A stretch of 44,507 nucleotides of DNA from a virus: positions 1 to 44,507 of IMG/VR virus record IMGVR_UViG_3300020467_000009; one strand, given 5' to 3'. The position numbers and the translations under genes are program-made. The notes under the pieces are model-generated. The model was not told where the DNA came from, made no database searches, and saw only the letters and a list, made by a program, of their open reading frames with translations. Shown piece after piece: positions 7,937 through 14,544 of this stretch (positions are counted from its first letter, which is position 1; each line of letters begins with the position of its first letter).

Positions 7937-7947
7937 TTGGGTGTTCA
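7937..7947. repeat. Inverted repeat arm 2, operator-like
   Basis: TTGGGTGTTCA, reverse complement of 7787-7797. It ends 4 bases before the -35 box of the promoter at 7952-7980, so a protein bound here could block or assist RNA polymerase. Confidence 0.5.
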
Positions 7948-7951
7948 ACAA

Positions 7952-7980
7952 TTGCCATTGCTATAAAAGGGTTCTATACT
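7952..7980 (+). promoter_or_regulatory. Sigma70-type promoter for the 8006 gene
   Basis: TTGCCA (7952-7957), 17-base spacer, TATACT (7975-7980). Boxes are one or two changes from TTGACA and TATAAT at ideal spacing. Transcription would start near 7987, leaving a leader of about 19 bases without a clear Shine-Dalgarno. Confidence 0.6.
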
Positions 7981-8005
7981 AAAAATCACCACACCCCCTA
8001 CTTGC

Positions 8006-9142
8006 ATGCAAACTGAAAATCCTTTTTTATATAATCTTTTAACTCCTTATGATCAAATAAAATTCGTTAATGCCTTTAAAACTGGACTAAAAATATTAGG
8101 AAAAGAAAAATGTTGGTGTATGAAAAAAATAAAACATTCTGCTTTTGAGGGATTTAATACAAGTAAAAAGAATAAATTGCAATATCAGGGAAGAGATGCA
8201 AGAGAGTTATTACTTTATTTGACAGGTAGAGAACCTACAACTGAAAAATCAATAATTGTAAGGAAAGGTTATTGCCAGTCTCCTTATTGTCTCAATCCAT
8301 CTCATTATTATTGGGGAACTAGAAAAGATGTTGCTTATGAAAGTGCTTCAATCAATGAAAATAGTATCGATACCTTCTTAATAAGTAAGTTAAGAAAGGA
8401 AAGTCAGAAGGGTATTAGTAGTAGAAAATTATCTAAGACATATAGACTACCTTATCATTCAGTTCGTAGAATCTGTTCTTATGAGACTTATGAAGATGCT
8501 GAGAATAGAAATAATGATTACAATGAGAAAGAAGTGTGGAATAATCTTTCAGAGATATGTGAAAAAATATCTCTGTCATTTCCTGAAGAATCAAAAAAAT
8601 ACAAATTAAATTTTCTCGTGACTCAACAATTAGAATGTCCTTGGCACATTAAAGATACTAAAACCCATATAGGTAACTTTGGAATAATGGGAGAGTGTCT
8701 TGATTGTATGAAACAAATAAAAAGTGGTAGATGCATTGTAGATGTTAGAGAATTTGATTTTAGATGGTATTGGCAAGTAAAAAGATTTTGGGAACAGGTA
8801 GATGTTAAAGATGAAAATTCATGTTGGGTTTGGAAAGGAGCTACAAGAAAAAATAATTCAGAATCTACTGCTTATTTTCCATCTCCTTTTCATTCAGGTA
8901 AAACTCAATCAGCTCCACGAGTAGCTTTTTGGTTGAGTAGAGGATATACAGGTAAATACAGGATATTTAGTAAACCATCATGTGAATCATTTTGCTGTAA
9001 TCCAAAACATCTTACAATTAAAGAATTAAAAGACTTTGAAGAGCCAAAAAAAATTACCTCGATTAAACTAAGTCATGACAACATATTCGAGTATTACAAG
9101 AATAGACAAAAACCTAGCTGCCAAAAATGTCCAGATTCCTAA
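8006..9142 (+). CDS. Two-module HNH-derived zinc-binding protein, likely DNA-binding regulator
   Basis: 378 residues. Module 1 (about 33-105) begins CWCM and ends KGYCQSPYCLNPSHYYWGT; module 2 (about 268-340) begins SCWVWKGAT and ends PSCESFCCNPKHL. Both match the zinc-loop HNH endonucleases related to I-HmuI, whose signature is HxC-x4-C-x-NP-x-H. In both copies the position of the catalytic His before the first Cys is different (Gly-Tyr-Cys and Pro-Ser-Cys), so nuclease activity is doubtful. Between them lie a helix-turn-helix-like segment (about 136-157, GISSRKLSKTYRLPYHSVRR) and a CPWH...CLDC possible zinc site (C211, H214, C231, C234). A homing-endonuclease-derived DNA-binding protein or regulator fits best; it sits behind its own promoter and operator-like repeats. 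Confidence 0.65.
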   Translation: MQTENPFLYNLLTPYDQIKFVNAFKTGLKILGKEKCWCMKKIKHSAFEGFNTSKKNKLQYQGRDARELLLYLTGREPTTEKSIIVRKGYCQSPYCLNPSHYYWGTRKDVAYESASINENSIDTFLISKLRKESQKGISSRKLSKTYRLPYHSVRRICSYETYEDAENRNNDYNEKEVWNNLSEICEKISLSFPEESKKYKLNFLVTQQLECPWHIKDTKTHIGNFGIMGECLDCMKQIKSGRCIVDVREFDFRWYWQVKRFWEQVDVKDENSCWVWKGATRKNNSESTAYFPSPFHSGKTQSAPRVAFWLSRGYTGKYRIFSKPSCESFCCNPKHLTIKELKDFEEPKKITSIKLSHDNIFEYYKNRQKPSCQKCPDS

Positions 9143-9801
9143 CCACAATACCAAGTAATACAGGCTTTGTTAACTTAGGACTTGTAGAAACTTATCCAAC
9201 AGGTGGTGGAGGTCCTACAGCTTATGGACCAACATCATATTATGGATCAGATCCAAGACCTGCTGAAGATGGAGATAATTTAAATAATCCTATAGATTTA
9301 GGAGATTTTTCATCTATATTTAAGTCTTTTGAAATCAAAAATACTCATGGTGGTTTAACAAGAAAACAAACAACTTTTTATAAAATAAAACTTACTAAAC
9401 CAAGAACTATTCAATTTACTCAAAATTTTTCACAATTTTCTTACGAAGAGAATACTAATAGAAATACTTTATTAGCTTTTTATGAAATTTTAGATGATGG
9501 TAGACGAGAAGAATTACCAATAAATGATTTAGGCTATGTTCATAAAGAAAGTTCTATTGACTATTTAGATGATGATACTGGTGCATTACTTACTGATTTT
9601 CCAAGAACAACATTAGATAAGGGTAACTATTTATTCCTAATTACTAACGACATTAGATATTTAGAAACTAATTACTCAATTAACTTAAATGTTTCTGCAT
9701 TGGACTGGCGTTTTGTATCTGAAATTGTTGATGAATCTATAAATTTTGGATTAATAACTAATTCAGCTGAATCTACTTTGGATTTTGGTTCTATATCTTA
9801 A
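9127..9801 (+). CDS. Beta-rich protein, possible pre-peptidase-C-like fold
   Basis: 224 residues, starting 16 bases inside the end of the HNH-derived gene in another frame. After a Gly-rich N-terminus (GGGGPTAYGPTSYYG) come strands like those of PPC-type beta sandwiches: FYKIKLTKPRTIQFTQNF, LLAFYEILDDG, TTLDKGNYLFLITND. The C-terminus repeats an INFGLI/LDFGSI pattern also echoed near the N-terminus (VNLGLV). Likely a secreted or virion-surface protein, though it lacks a signal peptide. It converges on 9798-10388 with a 4-base overlap. Confidence 0.6.
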   Translation: MSRFLTTIPSNTGFVNLGLVETYPTGGGGPTAYGPTSYYGSDPRPAEDGDNLNNPIDLGDFSSIFKSFEIKNTHGGLTRKQTTFYKIKLTKPRTIQFTQNFSQFSYEENTNRNTLLAFYEILDDGRREELPINDLGYVHKESSIDYLDDDTGALLTDFPRTTLDKGNYLFLITNDIRYLETNYSINLNVSALDWRFVSEIVDESINFGLITNSAESTLDFGSIS

Positions 9802-10388
9802 ACAATATCCATTTTTCCTGTTTCAGGATTATATCTTCTAGGTAGTAAATCTTTAGGATCCTGTTTAGCAAAAGATGGATCTTTAGTTATAGTTGCGGTA
9901 GGTCTACCTTTTGTTTTAGCTAGTTTTACAGCATCTAAATATTCTTGCTTAGCTACATCTAAATTTTGTTTCGCAGCTTCTTTTACAAAATCTAATTGAC
10001 TTTTAGGGGCTGTCGATGGAGCTGTTGATTTACCTGTACTTGCAGGTGCTGTTTGACCCTGTTTCTGTTCGAATGCACCTTTAGTTGATGTAATTCCAAA
10101 AGGTCTTGGTGTGGTCTGAAAACTAGTGTCAGGTGTGTTTTTTGGTAAAGATGATAAATAAGCTGCTGCTGCTAACATATTTGTTCCTTTACTTCTTGCT
10201 CCAATCTCAGCTGGAGTCCCTACTTCGTCATATCTCTGTTGTTGAATTTTACCAGTTTCTTTCTCTATTCTTCCCATCTGCTCTGCTAAATCTTTAAAAC
10301 TCTTTTCTGGTATTACAGATTGAAACTGTTGAGGTTTTGTCTCAGCAGGCATTATTACAGTAGGTGCTGATGGTTTACTTCCACCCAT
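9798..10388 (-). CDS. Proline/glutamine-rich probable virion protein
   Basis: 196 residues. The start MGGSKPSAPTVIMPAETKPQ resembles that of the 161-aa protein at 42204-42689 (MGGRSAPPPQIIYPPAAPPP), suggesting both belong to one class of virion proteins. Then come a coiled-coil-like part (about 29-55), a low-complexity Thr/Pro/Ser/Gln region and a basic C-terminus with a PRRYNPETGKMDIV end. No catalytic motif. It starts two bases after the stop of the small membrane protein gene at 10390-10521, so they form a pair. Confidence 0.6.
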   Translation of the reverse strand: MGGSKPSAPTVIMPAETKPQQFQSVIPEKSFKDLAEQMGRIEKETGKIQQQRYDEVGTPAEIGARSKGTNMLAAAAYLSSLPKNTPDTSFQTTPRPFGITSTKGAFEQKQGQTAPASTGKSTAPSTAPKSQLDFVKEAAKQNLDVAKQEYLDAVKLAKTKGRPTATITKDPSFAKQDPKDLLPRRYNPETGKMDIV

Positions 10389-10389
10389 T

Positions 10390-10521
10390 TTATTTTTTGA
10401 AATTACATTCTACTGTAATTCTATCTGTAACAAACTCGTACAAATTAGTCCCTCCAATCCAAAGCATAGGAGCAAGAATTAAAATTAAAAGTAGTTCAGC
10501 ATAAGTAATTGGACGACGCAT
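10390..10521 (-). CDS. Small single-span membrane protein, 43 aa
   Basis: 43 residues: MRRPITYAEL, one hydrophobic span (LLLILILAPMLWIGG), then a polar tail with TVECNFKK at the end. It is immediately upstream of 9798-10388. A basic N-terminus, one span and a short tail would fit a small holin, antiholin or membrane anchor, but there is no signature to decide. Real by context and hydrophobic pattern. Confidence 0.55.
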   Translation of the reverse strand: MRRPITYAELLLILILAPMLWIGGTNLYEFVTDRITVECNFKK

Positions 10522-10620
10522 GATAAAAAAATATCTCTTCTTCATTGATAGTAGCTAAGATTGGGAAGATTATCAAAAGTAAGCTATGTTTTAAAAAGAT
10601 ACATGTAATATGATCCTCAG

Positions 10621-11226
10621 ATGCCAGTAGAAATAACAGAGGATTGGTTAGATATTTTAGATACTACTAATTATGCTCCTCTAAAAGACCCTGATAATAC
10701 ATATCAAAGTTATAGATTTAAAAATCTAGACATTCCATCAGTAACAACAAAAAACTTTAGAAAAAAATTATGTCCTTCTTTAATTGAACAAGTAGAAATA
10801 TTTATACCTCCATCAGGTAGTTTTTCAAACGCAGATTTAAGAAGATACTTAGATTTAATTTCAGGTTATGAAACTAGTACAACTGATGTGGTTTTAGGTT
10901 TATCACTGGCAGATCAAATACGAATCACTTTTAGTGATATGAAAACAAGTACTATATGTGATAGATACCCAGAAATTAATCTTGCAGAAAAGAGAAGATA
11001 TAGATGTGTAGCTGAATATTTAATTAGACAAGGTGAATTAGCTAAATTACGAGATGAAAATGGAAAATTAATTAAAAAAATAGGAAATATGCAAAAAGCA
11101 GTAGTTTTATATAGACCTTTACCAAAATTATTAGAAACATTGAGAAAATCAGGATTAGCTAAATTTGTTAAAATTGACAAAAAACAAAAAGATAGTAAGA
11201 ATGTAGAAGCAGTAATAACTAAATGA
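10621..11226 (+). CDS. Hypothetical protein, possibly DNA-binding
   Basis: 201 residues, not recognised. The N-terminal half is globular (ITEDWLDILDTTNYAPLKDP). A central stretch NLAEKRRYRCVAEYLIRQGE followed by LAKLRDENGKLIKKIGNMQKA looks like a helix plus coiled coil, and the C-terminus is Lys-rich. It heads a three-gene rightward operon with 4-base overlaps (11223 and 11627). The first 100 bases upstream (10522-10620) are non-coding and AT-rich and should hold the promoter, but no boxes are convincing. Confidence 0.6.
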   Translation: MPVEITEDWLDILDTTNYAPLKDPDNTYQSYRFKNLDIPSVTTKNFRKKLCPSLIEQVEIFIPPSGSFSNADLRRYLDLISGYETSTTDVVLGLSLADQIRITFSDMKTSTICDRYPEINLAEKRRYRCVAEYLIRQGELAKLRDENGKLIKKIGNMQKAVVLYRPLPKLLETLRKSGLAKFVKIDKKQKDSKNVEAVITK

Positions 11227-11630
11227 CAAGTAGAAGAATTAAGCTATTAAAAAAATTAATTGGCTCAGCTACAGGAGAAGATGAAGCTAAACTTTATAAA
11301 CTAACAATAGAAAGAATTTGTGCGGATATGTGTGAATACTATTACAAGTTTTACCACAATGATGGTCCAGGAGCGATGATTTATGTGCCTGATCATGAAG
11401 ATGAAAAGAAATCCATGTTTTATTTAACAGTAGATAATCTAATTAGTGCTGTAGATGACCTTAATAAGAATGATATGGAAGGTGCTGCAGACGTTATGAA
11501 GCAAGCAATAGTTAGAGCAGAAAAACTTGATCCTGATAAAGAAGCTTTATTTATAATTCAAGATTCCAAAGAGATGTCACTAGTACACTACAAAATTGAC
11601 AGTGAAGGTGCAAGTTTTAAAATGATGTGA
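11223..11630 (+). CDS. Hypothetical helical protein, 135 aa
   Basis: Second gene of the 10621-12232 operon, ATGA-coupled to the first. The protein is mostly helical and acidic, with ICADMCEYYYKFYHNDG and AVDDLNKNDMEGAADVMKQA segments. No known family identified. Its place before a Dam-like methyltransferase homologue suggests a role in DNA metabolism or host takeover, but this is only context. Confidence 0.6.
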   Translation: MTSRRIKLLKKLIGSATGEDEAKLYKLTIERICADMCEYYYKFYHNDGPGAMIYVPDHEDEKKSMFYLTVDNLISAVDDLNKNDMEGAADVMKQAIVRAEKLDPDKEALFIIQDSKEMSLVHYKIDSEGASFKMM

Positions 11631-12232
11631 ATAATAAGCCATATCTTTCTAAACAAATAAGTGATTTAGCTGATGATTGGCTTACTCCATGTGATTATTT
11701 ACCTTACATAGATGCATTATTAGGCGATATTGACTTAGATCCATGCTCTACATATAGTGCAAATGTAGAATTTTTACGAGCTAAAAAAATATATACACCT
11801 AAAGAAGATGGATTAAACATAGATGATCCTTGGACTGGTACGGTTTATTTATTTCCTCCTACTGTTGGAAGATGTTCATTTTCTAAAGAGAGAGGCACTT
11901 GGAGATGGAGTGTTAAAGCTGGAGTAGGAGCCAAAGCTCCAAGCGTTATATGGTTTAGAAGATTAGTAAGAGAATGGAAACTAAGAAATATTAGAGAAGG
12001 ATTATTTTTTTCTACCTATCCTGAAATGTTAAGAATATGTCCTGAAATGTGGGATTATCCTGTTTGCTTTCCTACAGATAGAGCTAATCTTATTCATGGA
12101 AAAGGAATGTACGTTATATCTCCTCCTGTTCACTGGGGATATTTTATATATTTACCTCGAATAGAAATTGGTTTTAATCAAACAGATAGATTTGAAAATA
12201 TATTTTCTAATATTGGAAAGGTAATATGTTAA
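11627..12232 (+). CDS. Dam-like DNA N6-adenine methyltransferase homologue with altered catalytic motif
   Basis: 201 residues, GTG start overlapping the previous stop (GTGA). The N-terminal half follows the phage Dam family (PF05869): DDWLTPCDYLPYIDALLG, IDLDPCST (about 35-42), Asn45-Val, A..KIYTPKEDGLN, then W-TGTVYL. At the place of the catalytic NPPY motif the protein has FPPT (76-79). Asn or Asp is needed there to hold the adenine amino group, so activity is doubtful. The C-terminal half retains a typical hydrophobic core (RANLIHGKG, HWGYFIYL). It could be an inactive methyltransferase that still binds DNA or SAM. It meets 12229-12450 tail to tail with a 4-base overlap. Confidence 0.65.
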   Translation: MNNKPYLSKQISDLADDWLTPCDYLPYIDALLGDIDLDPCSTYSANVEFLRAKKIYTPKEDGLNIDDPWTGTVYLFPPTVGRCSFSKERGTWRWSVKAGVGAKAPSVIWFRRLVREWKLRNIREGLFFSTYPEMLRICPEMWDYPVCFPTDRANLIHGKGMYVISPPVHWGYFIYLPRIEIGFNQTDRFENIFSNIGKVIC

Positions 12233-12450
12233 TTATCTCTAGGAAACTCTTGATCTTTTATTGTAGTTGGTCTAGGAAATCCGTTTTCATTTAAATTATT
12301 TGCAAATCTTTTTAAAAAATTTTTACTAGAAGAATTATCTACACCTGGCCTGACTCCACGACGTCCTTTGCTGATATCCGTTTTAGGATTCAGTGACTTA
12401 TAGAACCTATAACGATTGTCAACGTCGTAACTACTAGTAAACTTACTCAT
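12229..12450 (-). CDS. Small basic hypothetical protein, 73 aa
   Basis: 73 residues, rich in Arg, Lys, Asn and Ser (NRYRFYKSLNPKTDISKGRR). No hydrophobic core of note, probably partly disordered. Not recognised. It is a single leftward gene between two rightward operons and overlaps the methyltransferase-like gene by 4 bases at its 3' end. Confidence 0.5.
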   Translation of the reverse strand: MSKFTSSYDVDNRYRFYKSLNPKTDISKGRRGVRPGVDNSSSKNFLKRFANNLNENGFPRPTTIKDQEFPRDN

Positions 12451-12474
12451 AGAGACATTCTACGAGGAATTAAC

Positions 12475-12858
12475 ATGACCATGCCTGAATCAGAAATGAA
12501 AATTAGCGGAGTCTGTGATGATATTAAAGAACTTTTAATTAATAAAAATAGAAAATATGGTAACTCTGCTTTAAAACCTTGTAGAGTTTTCAGTAAAGCA
12601 TCGCCAGTAGAACAATTATTAGTAAGAATTGATGATAAATTAAATCGGATTATGCAGGGTGCTGGACTTCTTGCAAATGATGAAGATGTAGTAAATGATT
12701 TGATTGGATATTTAGTATTACTTAAAATAGGAATGAATGATGAAAAACATAAAGAACTTTATAATGTAGGAAGAGAAATTTTTGAAGAGGGTTTTAAATC
12801 AGTAACTATTCCTCTTCATCAAAAACCAATACCACAGGAGGATGAATGTGGAGTATAA
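12475..12858 (+). CDS. Nmad1 / DUF1599-like protein
   Basis: 127 residues. The segment NKNRKYGNSALKPCRVFSKA (about 24-43), then EQLLVRIDDKLNRIM and VNDLIGYLVLL, is the pattern of the nucleotide-modification-associated domain 1 (PF07659, DUF1599), a family common in phages and found beside nucleotide or DNA modification genes; its exact reaction is not settled. The fold is thought to be related to all-alpha MazG-type enzymes. Gene order beside the Dam-like gene supports a nucleotide-related role. It is followed by, and overlaps, a 57-aa gene. Confidence 0.75.
   Translation: MTMPESEMKISGVCDDIKELLINKNRKYGNSALKPCRVFSKASPVEQLLVRIDDKLNRIMQGAGLLANDEDVVNDLIGYLVLLKIGMNDEKHKELYNVGREIFEEGFKSVTIPLHQKPIPQEDECGV
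12836..12841 (+). promoter_or_regulatory. Strong Shine-Dalgarno setting a GTG start at 12848
   Basis: AGGAGG is six bases upstream of GTG 12848. An in-frame ATG at 12842 touches the site and is too close, so GTG is the better start. Confidence 0.55.
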
Positions 12859-13021
12859 AGATTTAATTGAAAATTATACACCTGAATTAGAGTTGATTGA
12901 TGCTTTGGAATATCTTAGAGATCAACCTTGGCTCGCTTCGGAGATCCTAGACCACTTGGCTTCTCGTTCCAGTAACGAAAAAACCGACGTAAAATCTCTC
13001 CTGAAGGATCAAGTTCTTTAA
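12848..13021 (+). CDS. Small acidic protein, 57 aa, overlapping the lysozyme-like gene antisense
   Basis: 57 residues from GTG 12848, or 59 from ATG 12842. The product is helical and acidic (EYKDLIENYTPELELIDALE, YLRDQPWLASEILDHLASRS). A perfect AGGAGG at proper spacing and an 11-17 base overlap with the Nmad1-like gene support translation. Its last 107 bases run opposite to the 3' end of the lysozyme-like gene, so both strands code there. No family recognised. Confidence 0.55.
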   Translation: MEYKDLIENYTPELELIDALEYLRDQPWLASEILDHLASRSSNEKTDVKSLLKDQVL

Positions 13022-13631
13022 ATTTTTTTTCTAAGTATTCAATTCCTTTTATTTGATTAGAGGATCCATTATAAGTTTCTACTAAATTTAATAAACAAGC
13101 CTCAGTGTGGCATTCATGACGATAGAAGGTTGGTATCTCTTTATCTGCAGCAAAATACATGTCCAATTCTGCACGTCTTCTAGCAACCATAAGATCACCT
13201 CCACTCATCCAATACCTATTAATAAATGGACTCCATTCTTTTATAATCTTAGTTTTAGAAGAATAACTATTAATTAGATCTAGTAATTTACAGTTTTTAA
13301 AAGACTGAATACCCATACTATGAGCAAAACTTAAAATCGCTGCTCTTCTATTATTATTTAAATTTACAAAGACATAATCTTTTAATTTTTCTGAAAATTC
13401 TCTTAAATCTAAAAAAAATTGTTTATCTATTTCTTGTTGTGTAGCTTTATCTTTAGCTGTAAGTGCATGACCATGAAGTTGTATACTTCCATAACCAATC
13501 TTCCAAGACTCTTCACCAAAGTCTTTATAAGCTGCATACCTTCCTAATCCAAGGAATGTTCTAGCTGAAGTATAGTTTTTTGTTAATTTATAACCTTTTT
13601 CAGAAAAGAAAGAGTATTTAGGGAACGTCAA
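12915..13631 (-). CDS. Phage lysozyme-like (GH24-type) protein, catalytic residues in doubt
   Basis: 238 residues. The AAYKDFGEESWKIGYGS segment (33-49) corresponds to the YKD-x-x-G-x-x-TIGYGH part of T4-type lysozymes, and the later RRAAILSFAHSMG, EWSPF and GGDLMVARRRAELDMYF parts match the conserved C-terminal helices. However, the position of the catalytic Glu (9 before Asp37) is Gly28, and the Thr before IGYG is Lys44. Only the Asp is kept. The protein also has about 60 extra C-terminal residues. It may be an inactive, structural or peptidoglycan-binding relative, or use other residues. Its start overlaps the stop of 13618-14001 by 14 bases. Confidence 0.65.
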   Translation of the reverse strand: MTFPKYSFFSEKGYKLTKNYTSARTFLGLGRYAAYKDFGEESWKIGYGSIQLHGHALTAKDKATQQEIDKQFFLDLREFSEKLKDYVFVNLNNNRRAAILSFAHSMGIQSFKNCKLLDLINSYSSKTKIIKEWSPFINRYWMSGGDLMVARRRAELDMYFAADKEIPTFYRHECHTEACLLNLVETYNGSSNQIKGIEYLEKKFKELDPSGEILRRFFRYWNEKPSGLGSPKRAKVDL

Positions 13632-14001
13632 CAGTGCCGTTGTAACTCACTTCAGAATAACCATCATATGTTAGTAAAACAACATAATCTTTACCAGCAT
13701 TAGTAACTGTAATACCTACTGCTCCTTTTCCCTTGCCTGCTTTCTCTATATCAAAAAATCTTTGGTATCCTGAAGGAGAACTGCTTCCATCAAATGCATC
13801 TTTTTGAAATATCTGAACATTGCGAATACCTGATGTTTTTTCAAGATTGACAATGATGTTACCTGTACTACCAGGATTCACTTCAAAACCTCTTACATCA
13901 TCACTTTTATCGCCAGTGGTTGATCCACCTACGTATGAAATTTCTGATCCTGAGTCAACACTGAATGTGTCAAGGGTTCCGTTAATTCTTCTTGTAGCCA
14001 T
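13618..14001 (-). CDS. Beta-sandwich protein, PPC-like
   Basis: 127 residues, all-beta in appearance, with RGFEVNPGSTGNIIVNLEKT, GIRNVQIFQKD, GAVGITVTNAGKDYVVLLTY. This pattern is like bacterial pre-peptidase C-terminal domains and small virion decoration proteins. It lies between the NblA-like gene (5 bases upstream) and the lysozyme-like gene (overlapping). No signal peptide. Possibly a partner of the lysozyme-like protein on the virion; this is inference. Confidence 0.55.
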   Translation of the reverse strand: MATRRINGTLDTFSVDSGSEISYVGGSTTGDKSDDVRGFEVNPGSTGNIIVNLEKTSGIRNVQIFQKDAFDGSSSPSGYQRFFDIEKAGKGKGAVGITVTNAGKDYVVLLTYDGYSEVSYNGTVDVP

Positions 14002-14006
14002 GTTTT

Positions 14007-14219
14007 TTAAGAAATTTGACCTTCAGTCGAGAGCTGAAATTGAATGTCTGCATCTATTCCATGATCTTTCATAATGCTATAAAACATTTGCCGATCCAGT
14101 GCTTTTTGATGTAAAAGCTCAATAAATGCCTCTTCTAACTCTACTCGGTCTAAAGTTTGGATTGCGATTGCAGCAGCATGAATTGCAAATTCCTGATCTA
14201 CTGGGAGGTTGACATCCAT
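14007..14219 (-). CDS. nblA: NblA-like phycobilisome degradation protein
   Basis: 70 residues. NLPVDQEFAIHAAAIAIQTL (4-23) and ELEEAFIELLHQKALDRQMF (27-46) match NblA, whose consensus reads L-x-(V/L)-E-Q-(E/Q)-F, then a helix, then L-(E/Q)-D/E-x-F-(I/V)-E-(L/V)-x-R/H-Q-K, then a Phe and SIM/GMI (here YSIMKDHG). NblA is a small helical adaptor that brings Clp protease to phycobilisomes so they are degraded. Phage copies are known, for instance in the Microcystis phage Ma-LMM01. The 13-residue tail after KDHG is longer than in most. It implies a phycobilisome-bearing host. No enzyme residues exist to check; the call rests on sequence pattern and length. Confidence 0.75.
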   Translation of the reverse strand: MDVNLPVDQEFAIHAAAIAIQTLDRVELEEAFIELLHQKALDRQMFYSIMKDHGIDADIQFQLSTEGQIS

Positions 14220-14282
14220 ATAATTTAAAACCTTTATACATATATTACCAACAGTGAATTAAGGAGCAACACTATACAGTGA

Positions 14283-14408
14283 TTATGATCTAGTATCTAC
14301 GGTAAAGTTGGGGATATCAGGAATATCATCATCAATACCAGTCTTCTTTAGATCTCTCGATTCTATAAACTCTTCCAAATGTTTCTTGGGATCTGTAACT
14401 GGGGTCAT
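14283..14408 (-). CDS. Small acidic ORF, 41 aa
   Basis: 41 residues (MTPVTDPKKHLEEFIESRDL, then KKTGIDDDIPDIPNFTVDTR). Soluble, acidic, one likely helix. It is the only open frame in the 325-base gap upstream of the NblA-like gene and lies in the same direction. No strong ribosome site. Function unknown. Confidence 0.4.
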   Translation of the reverse strand: MTPVTDPKKHLEEFIESRDLKKTGIDDDIPDIPNFTVDTRS

Positions 14409-14496
14409 GGATTCTTACGTTTCTCTTTAATAATATAGAACTTACACCATAACTGCTCCCGAAAAGTATCATAAAACTAACAGCTATAGAGGTCAT

Positions 14497-14524
14497 TTGT
14501 AATTTCTATATTTAGTTGTATTCT
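14497..14524 (+). promoter_or_regulatory. Possible promoter of the 2OG oxygenase gene
   Basis: TTGTAA (14497-14502), 16-base spacer, TATTCT (14519-14524), 20 bases before the ATG at 14545. Moderate match to sigma70 boxes in AT-rich DNA, so uncertain. Confidence 0.35.
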
Positions 14525-14544
14525 AAGACTAGTGAAACTTTAAT

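Larger units (their letters stand above)
7568..8005. other. 438-bp non-coding regulatory region between divergent genes
   Basis: The longest gene-free stretch of the window, between the leftward fibre block and the rightward HNH-derived gene. I find no open frame of note and no tRNA-like structure. It holds a near-consensus promoter reading right (7952-7980), an 11-bp inverted repeat (7787-7797 and 7937-7947), an imperfect 18-bp direct repeat (7619-7636 and 7846-7863, 16 of 18 matching) and an 8-bp inverted pair TAGGTATG/CATACCTA (7719-7726 and 7881-7888). The concentration of repeats suggests a control region for divergent transcription; a replication role cannot be excluded. Confidence 0.6.

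Noticed and set aside
7568-8005. tRNA gene or CRISPR-like array in the long gap
   Set aside because: No cloverleaf and the repeats are few, short and unevenly spaced.
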